Both the position numbers and the translations under genes were made by a program. DNA of 64,000 bases, taken from assembly GCA_910586825.1 (NCBI GenBank), contig CAJUJF010000006.1, positions 1 through 64,000 of the forward strand, in the 5' to 3' direction. Numbering within the stretch: the first letter of the stretch is position 1; each line of letters begins with the position of its first letter. The DNA is from an uncultured Christensenellaceae bacterium. Its GTDB lineage: Bacteria; Bacillota; Clostridia; Christensenellales; Borkfalkiaceae. The notes beneath the pieces are model-generated. The model ran no database searches, was not told where the DNA came from, and was given only the letters and a program-made list of their open reading frames with translations. Shown here piece by piece: positions 41,728 to 50,355 of this stretch.

Positions 41728-43038
41728 ATGGCAGAAAAGCAACATAAAGGATTGGTCGCCCGTTGGTTGGAGGGCAAAGAGCGAAGCGAGGAATACGCCC
41801 GCAGTACGTTACCGACAAGCCGTTGGGCGCTGTTCTGGGACATCTTCAAGGGGCGTTTCGGAAAGCTGATGCTCACCAATCTCCTGATGCTTCTTACGAT
41901 ATTGCCGCTTTTGGCGGTGATTATATTCCGTTATCTCTCGCTTACCGTGCAGGGGACGAACGCCGTGTTCGGCGCGGGGCTCATGGTGGGCTATCCCGTC
42001 GTGCCGGACATTACCGGCACCGCGGAATACATGGTATTCCAAAGCGATCTGCTCTTTTTCGGAATGATGATCGTGTGTTCCCTGATCGCCGCGCTCGGGA
42101 TCTCCGGCGGGGCGTACATCATTCGTAACCTGATCTGGACGGAGGGGATTTTCGTCGCGAACGACTTCGTTCGCGGGATCAAGCGCAACTATCTCAACGT
42201 TCTCGAAGCGTTGCTGTTTTTTACGATCATTCTCTTCGTCGCCCGCACGATGGGCAATCTTTCCGATTATCTCGTGGCGATCGGCGCGCCCGCGTCTGGG
42301 TGGATGATCGCTTCGAAAATCGTCGGGTACATTATCGTGGCGTTTTCCCTCCTCGTTACCATGTGGATGATCGCGCTCGGCATCAACTATAAGCAGGGTC
42401 CGTTTGCGCTTTTCCGCAACGCCGTGGTCATGACGGTCGGCACGTTCCCGCAGACGATTTTCTTCGTCGCGCTCGCAAGCTGGCCGATCTTTCTCGCGCT
42501 GTTCACGAGCGGCATTTTCATGATCATCGCGGTTGTGATCCTGATGCTCTTCGGCATTTCGTATTTCTTCCTCGTCTGGATGGATTATACGCAGTGGGCG
42601 TTCGACAGATTTGTGAATCCGAGCAAGGGCTTTGCGACGGGAAGAGGGCTTTACAACAAGGACAAGTCCAATCAGCCCGCGCCGAAAGCTCCCGCGCAGG
42701 ATATGGACAGCGCCGCCATGCGCGAATACAAGCGCATGATCGTCGCGCAGGGCAAGAGCAAACTCATTTGCCGTCCCATTAAGCCGCTCGACGACGATAT
42801 CGAAGTCTATCAGCTTCCCGATTCGTTCTCGCGCGAGGACCTGCGACTGTTGAAAGAGAGCAAAGTTGCGATCGAAGAAGACGTGAAAGCGTACGAAGAA
42901 GAGCATAAGAACGACGAGCAGTACGTGGAATACAACAAGCAGTTCGAGGAACGCGAACGCGCGCTTCGGGAAGAAGAGGCGGGGCAGAAGAAGAAAAAGA
43001 AAGACCCCCGTCCTCCCAAGATGCTCAACAAGCGATAA
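41728..43038 (+). CDS. Polytopic membrane protein with charged cytoplasmic tail
   Basis: A 436-residue protein: about six membrane helices between residues 48 and 285, with an internal similarity to DUF624-type membrane proteins (a large loop IRNLIWTEGIFVANDFVRGIKRNYLNV), then a soluble tail of about 145 residues that is helical, acidic and ends in a lysine run (GQKKKKKDPRPPK). I cannot assign a function. GGAG precedes the ATG. The methyltransferase follows after 12 bases. Confidence 0.7.
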   Translation: MAEKQHKGLVARWLEGKERSEEYARSTLPTSRWALFWDIFKGRFGKLMLTNLLMLLTILPLLAVIIFRYLSLTVQGTNAVFGAGLMVGYPVVPDITGTAEYMVFQSDLLFFGMMIVCSLIAALGISGGAYIIRNLIWTEGIFVANDFVRGIKRNYLNVLEALLFFTIILFVARTMGNLSDYLVAIGAPASGWMIASKIVGYIIVAFSLLVTMWMIALGINYKQGPFALFRNAVVMTVGTFPQTIFFVALASWPIFLALFTSGIFMIIAVVILMLFGISYFFLVWMDYTQWAFDRFVNPSKGFATGRGLYNKDKSNQPAPKAPAQDMDSAAMREYKRMIVAQGKSKLICRPIKPLDDDIEVYQLPDSFSREDLRLLKESKVAIEEDVKAYEEEHKNDEQYVEYNKQFEERERALREEEAGQKKKKKDPRPPKMLNKR

Positions 43039-43050
43039 CGGAACACGGTC

Positions 43051-43791
43051 ATGGCACAGGCTTACGACTATCTTTCCGAATGGTTCGAATTTCTGAACGA
43101 CGACTGCGACTACGCCCTTTGGTCGCAGTATTTTATTGAGGGGCTTTCCCGATTCGGCGCGGGTCGGAAAGGTCTGGAACTCGGTTGCGGAAGCGGCGCG
43201 TTCTGCCGCGCGCTTGCGCGCGCCGGATACGGCATGACGGGAATGGATATTTCCGCGCCCATGCTTTCGAAGGCGGCGCGGCTCGCGCGGGAGGAAGGGC
43301 TGGACATTCCGTTTTTGCAGGCGGACGCCGAAACTTTTTGCGCTCCACGGAAGTTCGATTTCGTTTTGTCCCCCAACGACTGTTATAACTACGTCGCTCA
43401 GCGGGATCTGGAACCGGCGTTTCGTCGCGCCGCGGCGGCGCTGAAAAAAAACGGAATCTTTTGGTTCGATATCAGTTCCGCATACAAGTTACGCGAAAAA
43501 GTTGCCAATAATATCTTTGCGGACGATCGCGAAGAGGTCACCTATCTGTCGTTCAACACCCTTTATCCCGACCGCGTCCGAATGGAGGTCACTTTGTTCG
43601 CGCGGGAGTCGGACGGGAAATTTCGTCGGTTCGACGAAACGCATCTGCAATATATCCATGAGGAAGAAGACGTTCTCCGCGCGTTAAAAAACGCGGGCTT
43701 TGCCGTGATTGCCGAGGAAGGGCATCTCGGCGCGGAAAAATCGGGGAGCGATCGGTTGAATTTTATATGCGTGAAAAGAGCAGAATCATAA
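43051..43791 (+). CDS. SAM-dependent methyltransferase (class I)
   Basis: A 246-residue small-molecule type methyltransferase. Motif I is GLELGCGSGAFCR (about 41-53), the acidic end of strand 2 is TGMDIS, and motif IV is VLSPNDCYNYV. A central WFDISSAYKLRE region resembles clostridial methyltransferases found beside hslO. The substrate is unknown. It overlaps hslO by 25 bases. Confidence 0.85.
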   Translation: MAQAYDYLSEWFEFLNDDCDYALWSQYFIEGLSRFGAGRKGLELGCGSGAFCRALARAGYGMTGMDISAPMLSKAARLAREEGLDIPFLQADAETFCAPRKFDFVLSPNDCYNYVAQRDLEPAFRRAAAALKKNGIFWFDISSAYKLREKVANNIFADDREEVTYLSFNTLYPDRVRMEVTLFARESDGKFRRFDETHLQYIHEEEDVLRALKNAGFAVIAEEGHLGAEKSGSDRLNFICVKRAES

Positions 43792-44645
43792 AATCGCCGG
43801 TGTGGGAGAACCGCGTTTCTCTCGCCGTGCTGGATACGACCTCGCTTGTGAACGAAGCGATTTCGCGCCATCGGCTCGCGCCGACGGCGGCGGCGGCGCT
43901 CGGTCGGACGATGACGGCGGCGGCATATCTTTGCAGTTGGCTGAAAGACGAAAATTCCGCCTTGTCCGTTACGGTAAACGGCGGGGGAGTCGGCGGTAAA
44001 ATTTGCGTATCGGGCGACGGCGCGCTCTCTCTGCGCGGATTCATCGAGCATCCCGACGCGGATCTTGCGCCGCGGCCGGACGGAAAACTCGACGTAGGCG
44101 GGTGCGTCGGTAAGAACGGCACGCTGACCGTCATTCGCGACGACGGCGAAGGGATTCCCTTTACGGGAACGTGCGCGCTGGTCTCGGGAGAGATCGCCGA
44201 AGATTTTTCCGCCTATTTTCTGACGAGCGAACAGTGCCCTACGGCGATTGCGCTCGGCGTGAAAATCGGACCGGACGGAAGATGCGTCGGCGCGGGCGGT
44301 TTGTTTTTACAGCCTCTTCCCGGTGCGGACGAGGACTTGCTTTTGCGAACGGAGCGGGAGATCGCGAAATATTCCGCGCTGTCTTCTTTAATCGCGGAAG
44401 CGGGGATCGAGGAGATCGCAAAGCGCGTGGAGGATTCCTCCCGTACGGAACGGGAGATCCGTTTCCGCTGTTCCTGTTCCCGCGAAAAAACGGCGGACGC
44501 GGTTCGCTCTCTGGGGCTTGCCGACGCCCGCGAGCTTGTGAAAAGCGAAGGAAAGATTTCGGTTTTTTGTCATTATTGCAATACGGCTTACGAATTTGAC
44601 GCGGAGGAAACGGAAGCGCTTTTTTCGCGGGGAGAGGAGAGATGA
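43767..44645 (+). CDS. hslO: Redox-regulated chaperone Hsp33
   Basis: A 292-residue cytosolic holdase activated by oxidation. The core has LDVGGCVGKNGTLTVI and LVSGEIAEDFSAYFLTSEQ. The zinc-binding redox switch at the C-terminus is complete: CSC (about 247-249) and CHYC (about 280-283). The start at ATG 43767 gives a 25-base overlap with the methyltransferase; a later start is possible. It overlaps the next gene by 4 bases. Confidence 0.94.
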   Translation: MREKSRIIKSPVWENRVSLAVLDTTSLVNEAISRHRLAPTAAAALGRTMTAAAYLCSWLKDENSALSVTVNGGGVGGKICVSGDGALSLRGFIEHPDADLAPRPDGKLDVGGCVGKNGTLTVIRDDGEGIPFTGTCALVSGEIAEDFSAYFLTSEQCPTAIALGVKIGPDGRCVGAGGLFLQPLPGADEDLLLRTEREIAKYSALSSLIAEAGIEEIAKRVEDSSRTEREIRFRCSCSREKTADAVRSLGLADARELVKSEGKISVFCHYCNTAYEFDAEETEALFSRGEER

Positions 44646-46306
44646 AGAAAGACGATTCGGTGTTAAAACTGGATTATAATGACGAGTTTCTGCTCGACAG
44701 CGTGGAAAACCGCGCGCGTTCGGGGGATTATATCGGCGCGCTCACTCTTCTCAACAAGCGGAACGGGAAGTATCCTCCGTCGGCGGATGCGCAGGCGCTT
44801 GCCGCCGATATTTACGAGGAAATGGGCGTTTATCAGCTCGCCGCCGACGCCTGGTTCCGCTTTCTCGACGTCTGCAACGAGGCGGATTTTTCCGAGGGGT
44901 ACGAAGGGCTTGCCGTTGCGTTTATGAACATGGGCAACGAGCTTCACTCTACGTTGTATTATCACCGTTATTGTACGGAAGAGGGCGCGGAAGGGGCGGA
45001 GATCGAGGCGCTGTTCCGCAGTGAAGCGCATAGCGCGCCGCATTTGAAAGTGGTATACTCCTCGGAGGGCGAGGCTCCGGAAATTCTTGCGGAAGGGCTT
45101 GCGCTGTTAAAGTCCGGCGAACTCGAAGCGGCAAAGCGGTCTCTGTCCGCCATTGCGGAGGGGAACGAAGATTATCCGACCGCCGTCGGGCTTTCCGCCA
45201 TGTGTTCGCTGATGCTCGGCGACGAAGACGGCGCGCGGCAAACCTGCCGCGAGCTTCTCGACCGCTATCCGGATAACGTGCAGGCGCTGACGACGTATTG
45301 CGCCGTGCTGGGCGCGCAAGACGACAAACAGGGCGCGCAGGAAATCGCGAAACGGCTTTCCGGACTCGAAGTCGACGCGACGGACGATCTGTATCGGATC
45401 GCCACGGCGCTGTGCGAAACGGGTTTGGACGAAGAGGCTTTCGCAAAACTTTCCGTTTTGAAGGAGCGGATCCCGAACGACGACAACGTGTTGTATTTTT
45501 TTGCCGTGTCGGCTTACCGCACCGGCAGACTTGCCGAGGCGATCGAGGCGCTCGAACGGCTTACGACGTTGTTTCCGCGCAAGGCGGTCGCGGCATATTA
45601 TCTGGAACGCATGCGTCTCTTCCGCGACGGAAACGGCGAAGCGTTTCCCATGACCTACTTCTACCGCGTGCCGGAAGAGGAATACAATAACGTTGCGGGG
45701 TTCCTGTTGGCGGCGGAGGCGGCGGAAGCGGACGCGCAGGTGCGCGACATCGGCGAACTGCCGCGCCTGAGAGAGATTTTCGAAATCGCGTTCGACGAGA
45801 TGGAGGGGCGCGACGAAAAGTTGCAGATGCTCGCCGCAAAAGTCGCCGTCAAACTGCGGCACGATTCCTTCGTGCGGTCGGTGCTGCTCGATTACGAGGG
45901 CGACGACGTCGTAAAAATTCATATCTTGCACGAGCTGGTTTTGCGCAACGAAGACGATTCGTTCGGGACGGTCGTGTGCAATTTGTACAAAGAATTTTTC
46001 ACGCATAAGATCGAGATCGGCGCGCGCAAGGAAACGGAGTTTTTAAACGCGTTTGCGGACGTGTATTCGAAGTTCGCGCTGCTCGGCGAGGAGAACGAAC
46101 ACAAAATATGCGCGGCGGCGGAAGACGTTTACGCCACGCTCGAAGAGTACGAGGCATGGGACTGTTTCGACGAACGCGCGTCGGTCGCCGCGGCGATCTA
46201 TCGGGAATCGCGTATCGCCAAAGGAGAGCGGTCGTTCGAAAAGATCGTCGAACTGTTCGGCGCGAACAAGCGGAAGACGCAGGAAATTCTCAATTATCTG
46301 ATATAG
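44642..46306 (+). CDS. TPR-type repeat protein
   Basis: A 554-residue soluble protein made of helical pairs of the tetratricopeptide kind, clearest at about 20-110 and 150-340 (SGDYIGALTLLNKRNGKYPPSADA, ELEAAKRSLSAIAEGNEDYPTAVGL, GRLAEAIEALERLTTLFPRKAVA). No enzyme motif, signal or membrane segment. It overlaps hslO by 4 bases and precedes a second repeat-like protein, then spoIVA. It probably acts as a scaffold, partner unknown. Confidence 0.75.
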   Translation: MKKDDSVLKLDYNDEFLLDSVENRARSGDYIGALTLLNKRNGKYPPSADAQALAADIYEEMGVYQLAADAWFRFLDVCNEADFSEGYEGLAVAFMNMGNELHSTLYYHRYCTEEGAEGAEIEALFRSEAHSAPHLKVVYSSEGEAPEILAEGLALLKSGELEAAKRSLSAIAEGNEDYPTAVGLSAMCSLMLGDEDGARQTCRELLDRYPDNVQALTTYCAVLGAQDDKQGAQEIAKRLSGLEVDATDDLYRIATALCETGLDEEAFAKLSVLKERIPNDDNVLYFFAVSAYRTGRLAEAIEALERLTTLFPRKAVAAYYLERMRLFRDGNGEAFPMTYFYRVPEEEYNNVAGFLLAAEAAEADAQVRDIGELPRLREIFEIAFDEMEGRDEKLQMLAAKVAVKLRHDSFVRSVLLDYEGDDVVKIHILHELVLRNEDDSFGTVVCNLYKEFFTHKIEIGARKETEFLNAFADVYSKFALLGEENEHKICAAAEDVYATLEEYEAWDCFDERASVAAAIYRESRIAKGERSFEKIVELFGANKRKTQEILNYLI

Positions 46307-46317
46307 AGGAATACACG

Positions 46318-47139
46318 ATGAAGAAGCTCATGGATTTCGACGGGTTGTTCGACGAAAAATTGGCGCGCTACATGCGGGAAAACGCCGGAAAATATACCGA
46401 GAAGCAGTGGGAAAGCGTGATCGGCAAACTGTACCGTCAGTTCGGGGATATTTACGTCGCAAGCGCGGGGAATACGCCGATCGGGTATTATCGGGAGATG
46501 AGCAACGCCGAGCTGATCGATTCTCTGTCGCGGCATATCGAGGAAGGCGTGCCGGTTTCCGATTTTCTCTGTCGCGAAATCGAATCGCGCGGCTGTCCCG
46601 AAGAGCTGGTCGCGCTTCTTTCGAGCGAAAACGAACAACTTTTGACGTTTGCGGTGAATCTGGCGGGCGGGAACCCCGCGGCGTTCGACGCCTATTTCGA
46701 TATCTTGCGGACGAGCGGGAACGAAGACGTGAAAGAGGCGGTGTGCGAACAGTTGAAAGCGGGCGCGGATTTCGCCAAGGAGCGCGCGCTTGCCATGTTC
46801 GGGAGCGGCTCGGAAAGAGAATTGATGCTGGAAATCCTTTCGCGCGTCAAAGAAAGGGACGAGCGGGTGTTCGAACTGCTCATGCGGGAATTCCGCACGG
46901 GAGAAGAGCTTCCGATGCACGCGAGCTATCTTGCGGAGTACGGGGACGATCGCGCGTTGCCCGCGCTGCTTGAAGTGATCGATCGGGACGACGTCAATTT
47001 TCTCGAATATCAGGAACTCAAATACGCGATTGAAAAACTCGGCGGAGAGTATACCCGCCCGCGCGATTTTTCGGACGATCCGTATTATCGGGAGATCATG
47101 GAGCAATCGTCGCTTCCGCCTGCCGAACAGGAAAATTAA
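46318..47139 (+). CDS. Conserved helical protein of unknown function
   Basis: A 273-residue soluble protein, mostly amphipathic helices with HEAT-like spacing (about 75-240), ending DDPYYREIMEQSSLPPAEQ. ATG 46318 follows the TPR gene by 11 bases and has GAGG upstream; the open frame begins much earlier inside the TPR gene. I do not recognise the family. The close pairing suggests that the two products work together. Confidence 0.7.
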   Translation: MKKLMDFDGLFDEKLARYMRENAGKYTEKQWESVIGKLYRQFGDIYVASAGNTPIGYYREMSNAELIDSLSRHIEEGVPVSDFLCREIESRGCPEELVALLSSENEQLLTFAVNLAGGNPAAFDAYFDILRTSGNEDVKEAVCEQLKAGADFAKERALAMFGSGSERELMLEILSRVKERDERVFELLMREFRTGEELPMHASYLAEYGDDRALPALLEVIDRDDVNFLEYQELKYAIEKLGGEYTRPRDFSDDPYYREIMEQSSLPPAEQEN

Positions 47140-47151
47140 ACGAAATCTGAC

Positions 47152-47178
47152 ATAATCGAACGCTTTTCGCCATATAGT
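47152..47178 (+). promoter_or_regulatory. Sigma-E-like promoter of spoIVA
   Basis: ATA (47152-47154), 16 bases, CATATAGT (47171-47178), matching the mother-cell sigma-E pattern ATA-N16-18-CATA-N3-T. spoIVA is a sigma-E target in Bacillus. Confidence 0.7.
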
Positions 47179-47214
47179 ATTTCAGCAAGCATATTCGGCG
47201 GAGGCGTTTATTTT

Positions 47215-48681
47215 ATGGAAAAATTCAGAGTGTACGAGGATATTGCAACGCGTACGGGCGGAGAGATCTTTCTCGGCGTCGTAGGACCCGTCCGTACGGG
47301 AAAATCTACTTTCATCAAGCGGTTTATGGAGGAGTTCGTGCTTCCCGGCGTTGCGGGGAACAGGAAAAAACGGTATACCGACGAACTTCCGCAATCGGCC
47401 GCGGGCAAGACGGTCATGACGACCGAACCGAAATTCGTTCCCGAAGAGGCGGCGGAGATCAAAGTGAAAAACGCCGTTGCGCGGGTACGGCTTGTCGATT
47501 GCGTCGGCTTCCCCGTAGAGGGCGCGGCGGGCTTCGAAGAAGAGGGCGCTCCCCGTCTCGTCAAAACGCCTTGGGCGGACGCCGCGGTTCCGTTCGAACG
47601 GGCGGCGGAAGAGGGAACGCGGCGGGTGATTCGCGACCATTCGACGATCGGCATTTTAATGACGACGGACGGTTCGGTCACGGGAATCGCGAGAGACGCG
47701 TACGAGCAGGCGGAAGAAAGAGCCTATCGTGAATTGCGCGAAGCGGGAAAACCGTTTGTGATCCTGCTCAACTGCGCGGAGCCGTCCGCGGCGGAGGAGT
47801 TGCGCGCCCGTCTGGAAGAAAAATACGAAACGCCCGTCCTTGCGGTGAACGCGGAACGGATCTCGCAGGACGGCATCGAATCGGTACTGGAACGGATTCT
47901 CTATGAATTTCCGGTGCTTTCGATCGACGTCGATCTGCCCGACTGGATGCGCGTTCTCGAAGCGGACAGTCCGCTGATCACCGAGGCGCTCGGCGGGATC
48001 AGAACGGTCGCGCCTTCGATCTGCAAGATGAGCGACTGCGCGCTGCTCGATTCGCTCTATACGGAAAGCGCGCATCTGTTGCCGCCCGTATCGGTCGAGA
48101 TCGACGCGGCGACGGGCAGGGCGAAGTGCCGCGTGGAGGCGAAAGAGGGCGCGTTTTACGAGGTGCTTTCCGAGCAGTGCGGTCAGGAGATCAGCGACGA
48201 TTTTTCGCTGATGAGCTACGTCGCCGAACTTGCCGAAGCGAAAAAAGTATACGCGCGGGTAGGGCAGGCGTTTGCCGACGCGCAGGAATTCGGGTACGGC
48301 ATCGTCCCTCCGGAAGAGGGCGAGATGAATCTTTCCGAACCCAAGGTCGTAAAGCGCAGCGGAAGAGTGGGCGTCAATCTGCATGCCGACGCGCCGAGCT
48401 ATCACATCATCCGCGTCGACGTGAGCGGAGAAGTCCGTCCCGCCGTCGGGAACCGCGAACAGAGCGAGGCGTTCGTCAAACAGATCGCCGACAATTTGGA
48501 GACGCAGCCCGATCAGGCGTGGAATACGAATATGTTCGGCAGGACTTTGCGCGAGATGCTCGGCGAAGAGCTGTACGTCAAGAATCGCTCGATGGGGGAT
48601 ACGGTGCGCAAGAAAATGCGGCGCACGGTCACGCGGATCGTGAACGAAGGCAAAGGCGGGGTCATCTGTATTCTGCTGTAA
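47215..48681 (+). CDS. spoIVA: Stage IV sporulation protein A (coat morphogenetic ATPase)
   Basis: A 488-residue protein that polymerises on the forespore surface with ATP hydrolysis and forms the base of the spore coat. The TRAFAC-like nucleotide loop is GPVRTGKST (24-32), followed by RLVDCVGFPVEGA with the switch aspartate and the RDHSTIGILMTTDGS segment. The C-terminal region, ending KGGVICILL, matches the conserved end of the family that contacts the coat and SpoVM. GGAGG lies upstream of the ATG. It proves that the lineage carries endospore genes. Confidence 0.97.
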   Translation: MEKFRVYEDIATRTGGEIFLGVVGPVRTGKSTFIKRFMEEFVLPGVAGNRKKRYTDELPQSAAGKTVMTTEPKFVPEEAAEIKVKNAVARVRLVDCVGFPVEGAAGFEEEGAPRLVKTPWADAAVPFERAAEEGTRRVIRDHSTIGILMTTDGSVTGIARDAYEQAEERAYRELREAGKPFVILLNCAEPSAAEELRARLEEKYETPVLAVNAERISQDGIESVLERILYEFPVLSIDVDLPDWMRVLEADSPLITEALGGIRTVAPSICKMSDCALLDSLYTESAHLLPPVSVEIDAATGRAKCRVEAKEGAFYEVLSEQCGQEISDDFSLMSYVAELAEAKKVYARVGQAFADAQEFGYGIVPPEEGEMNLSEPKVVKRSGRVGVNLHADAPSYHIIRVDVSGEVRPAVGNREQSEAFVKQIADNLETQPDQAWNTNMFGRTLREMLGEELYVKNRSMGDTVRKKMRRTVTRIVNEGKGGVICILL

Positions 48682-48700
48682 TCGAAACGAACGAGCCATG

Positions 48701-48750
48701 CGGCGGCTTTTTCGGTCTGAAAGGACCGGAAAAGCCGCCGTTGCGTTTTT
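48701..48750 (+). terminator. Terminator after spoIVA
   Basis: A 17-bp stem, 48701-48717 with 48724-48740, loop TGAAAG, followed by TTGCGTTTTT. Confidence 0.85.
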
Positions 48751-48771
48751 GTGAAAAAATTCGTTTCACAG

Positions 48772-48801
48772 TTGACAAAACGATTGTATCGGAGTTATAA
48801 T
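48772..48801 (+). promoter_or_regulatory. Promoter of the uL15-fusion gene
   Basis: TTGACA (48772-48777), 18-bp spacer, TATAAT (48796-48801); start near 48808. Confidence 0.8.
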
Positions 48802-48860
48802 AATGATAAAATCATGGTTATAAGTTTTTCTGCCGTTCGGTTGCGGAAAAGGAGGTCGCT

Positions 48861-50138
48861 ATGTATTTTTTATCCGCATTTTTGGTCAGCGGCGGGGCAA
48901 TCGTTCCCGAGATATGCAGTGTCGCGGCGGCGGTGTGCGCGGCGATATGCTGCGTGATTTCCCTCGTCTTGATTTTTCGGCGCAACAAAGCGAAGCAGGA
49001 GCCAGAGGGCGATAGTATCGGATCGGAACCCGAACCCGTTCCTGCGGAAGAAGCGGCGGGCCCTGTAACGGAAGCGGCGGAAGAACCCGTTTGCGAGACG
49101 GAGGAGCAGTCTGCGCAACAGCCTGTACCGGAGACGGAGGCGGAGCGGAAGACGGAAGATCGGCCTGTCGAAGCGGTGCAAAATACGGCGGAACGCCCGA
49201 TCGCCGCGCCCGAAACGTCGGACGAGCCGATCCCCGAAGCGGCAAAAGTCGTGTTCGTTTCCGCGAACCGACTCGTATCCGTTCGTTACGACAAGAGCTT
49301 TACGGCAAAATTGATTCAGACGAGCCAAACGAATAAGGAATATTACAGCGCGATCAAAAACGAACTGTTGCGTTACCGCCGCGTAAAGGCGCGGACAAGC
49401 TGGCGGCAGGAGAGCTTCCGCGTAGGGAGAGCGCTCGTCGCGAAATTGGAAATGCGCGGAAAAACGTTATGCCTGTATCTTGCGCTCGATCCCGCGCGAT
49501 ATGCCGAAAGCAAATATCTGGTGGAAGACGCTTCCGATACGAAGAAAAACGCCGCGGTGCCCTGCATGTACCGGATCAAGAACGATCGCCGCGCCCGTTA
49601 CGCCCCCGATCTCATCGCCGATCTTTTCCGCGATACGGAATCGACTTATCGGGAATCGGAACCGATCGACTACGCCGCGCAGTTTCCCTACGACGATACG
49701 ATGCACCTCGTCGAACGGGAACTCGTAAAAATCGTAGAAGCCCGTACGGGTACGGTTTCTGACGAGGACGACGAAGAGTATTACGAAGAGTCGGAAGTGC
49801 GCGATAACGGTGTAAGCGTAGACGAAGCGGAACGCGAGATGCGGGACGAGGAGGCGGAAAAACTCGTGCGCGAGAGCGGCAACGTCAGCATGCACGGAAG
49901 GCAGACGATCGTCAACGTCGACACGCTCGGAGAATATTTTTCGGAAGGGGAGACGGTTACGCTCGAAGACATGAAAGAACGGATCCCGTTTTTAAACAAA
50001 AGCGCGACGTATGTAAAGGTGCTTGCGCGCGGTCGGCTCGGAAAATCGCTTGTCGTGGAAGCGGACGACTATTCGCTTGCCGCGGTGAAGATGATCGTCC
50101 TTGCGGGCGGTACGGTGTATCGGAAACGTACGGACTGA
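48861..50138 (+). CDS. Membrane protein with C-terminal uL15-like domain
   Basis: A 425-residue protein. One N-terminal membrane helix (about 8-40) is followed by an acidic Pro/Glu-rich linker (about 45-125), a basic soluble domain (about 128-260) with SYDKSFTAKLIQT-like character, an acidic hinge, and a C-terminal part (about 350-425). That last part, INVDTLGEYFSEGETVTL and ARGRLGKSLVVEADDYSL, follows ribosomal protein uL15 closely, including the final AGGTV. GGAGG precedes the ATG. Function unknown; it is not a ribosomal protein in the ordinary sense. Confidence 0.75.
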   Translation: MYFLSAFLVSGGAIVPEICSVAAAVCAAICCVISLVLIFRRNKAKQEPEGDSIGSEPEPVPAEEAAGPVTEAAEEPVCETEEQSAQQPVPETEAERKTEDRPVEAVQNTAERPIAAPETSDEPIPEAAKVVFVSANRLVSVRYDKSFTAKLIQTSQTNKEYYSAIKNELLRYRRVKARTSWRQESFRVGRALVAKLEMRGKTLCLYLALDPARYAESKYLVEDASDTKKNAAVPCMYRIKNDRRARYAPDLIADLFRDTESTYRESEPIDYAAQFPYDDTMHLVERELVKIVEARTGTVSDEDDEEYYEESEVRDNGVSVDEAEREMRDEEAEKLVRESGNVSMHGRQTIVNVDTLGEYFSEGETVTLEDMKERIPFLNKSATYVKVLARGRLGKSLVVEADDYSLAAVKMIVLAGGTVYRKRTD

Positions 50139-50177
50139 ACGGCGGCGCTCTTATTTTCAATCATTTTTTACGGTCGT

Positions 50178-50217
50178 AACGTTCCCGAACGCGAATCCGC
50201 GTTCGGGAACGTTTATT
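50178..50217 (+). terminator. Terminator after the uL15-fusion gene
   Basis: A 16-bp stem, 50178-50193 with 50198-50213, loop AATC, followed by TATT. The T-run is short. Confidence 0.75.
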
Positions 50218-50293
50218 CTGCGGCGAACGCGGAGATTTCCGCAGCGGTAACGCAAATTCCGAAAAATTTTTCCTCCGAATATATAAAATTCTG

Positions 50294-50322
50294 TTGAAAT
50301 TTCCTTTCGTATCGCTTATAAT
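50294..50322 (+). promoter_or_regulatory. Promoter of the arabinose operon
   Basis: TTGAAA (50294-50299), 17-bp spacer, TATAAT (50317-50322). I see no clear AraR operator. Confidence 0.8.
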
Positions 50323-50355
50323 ATTCACGACAAACGCTTCAAGGGGGGATTTACA

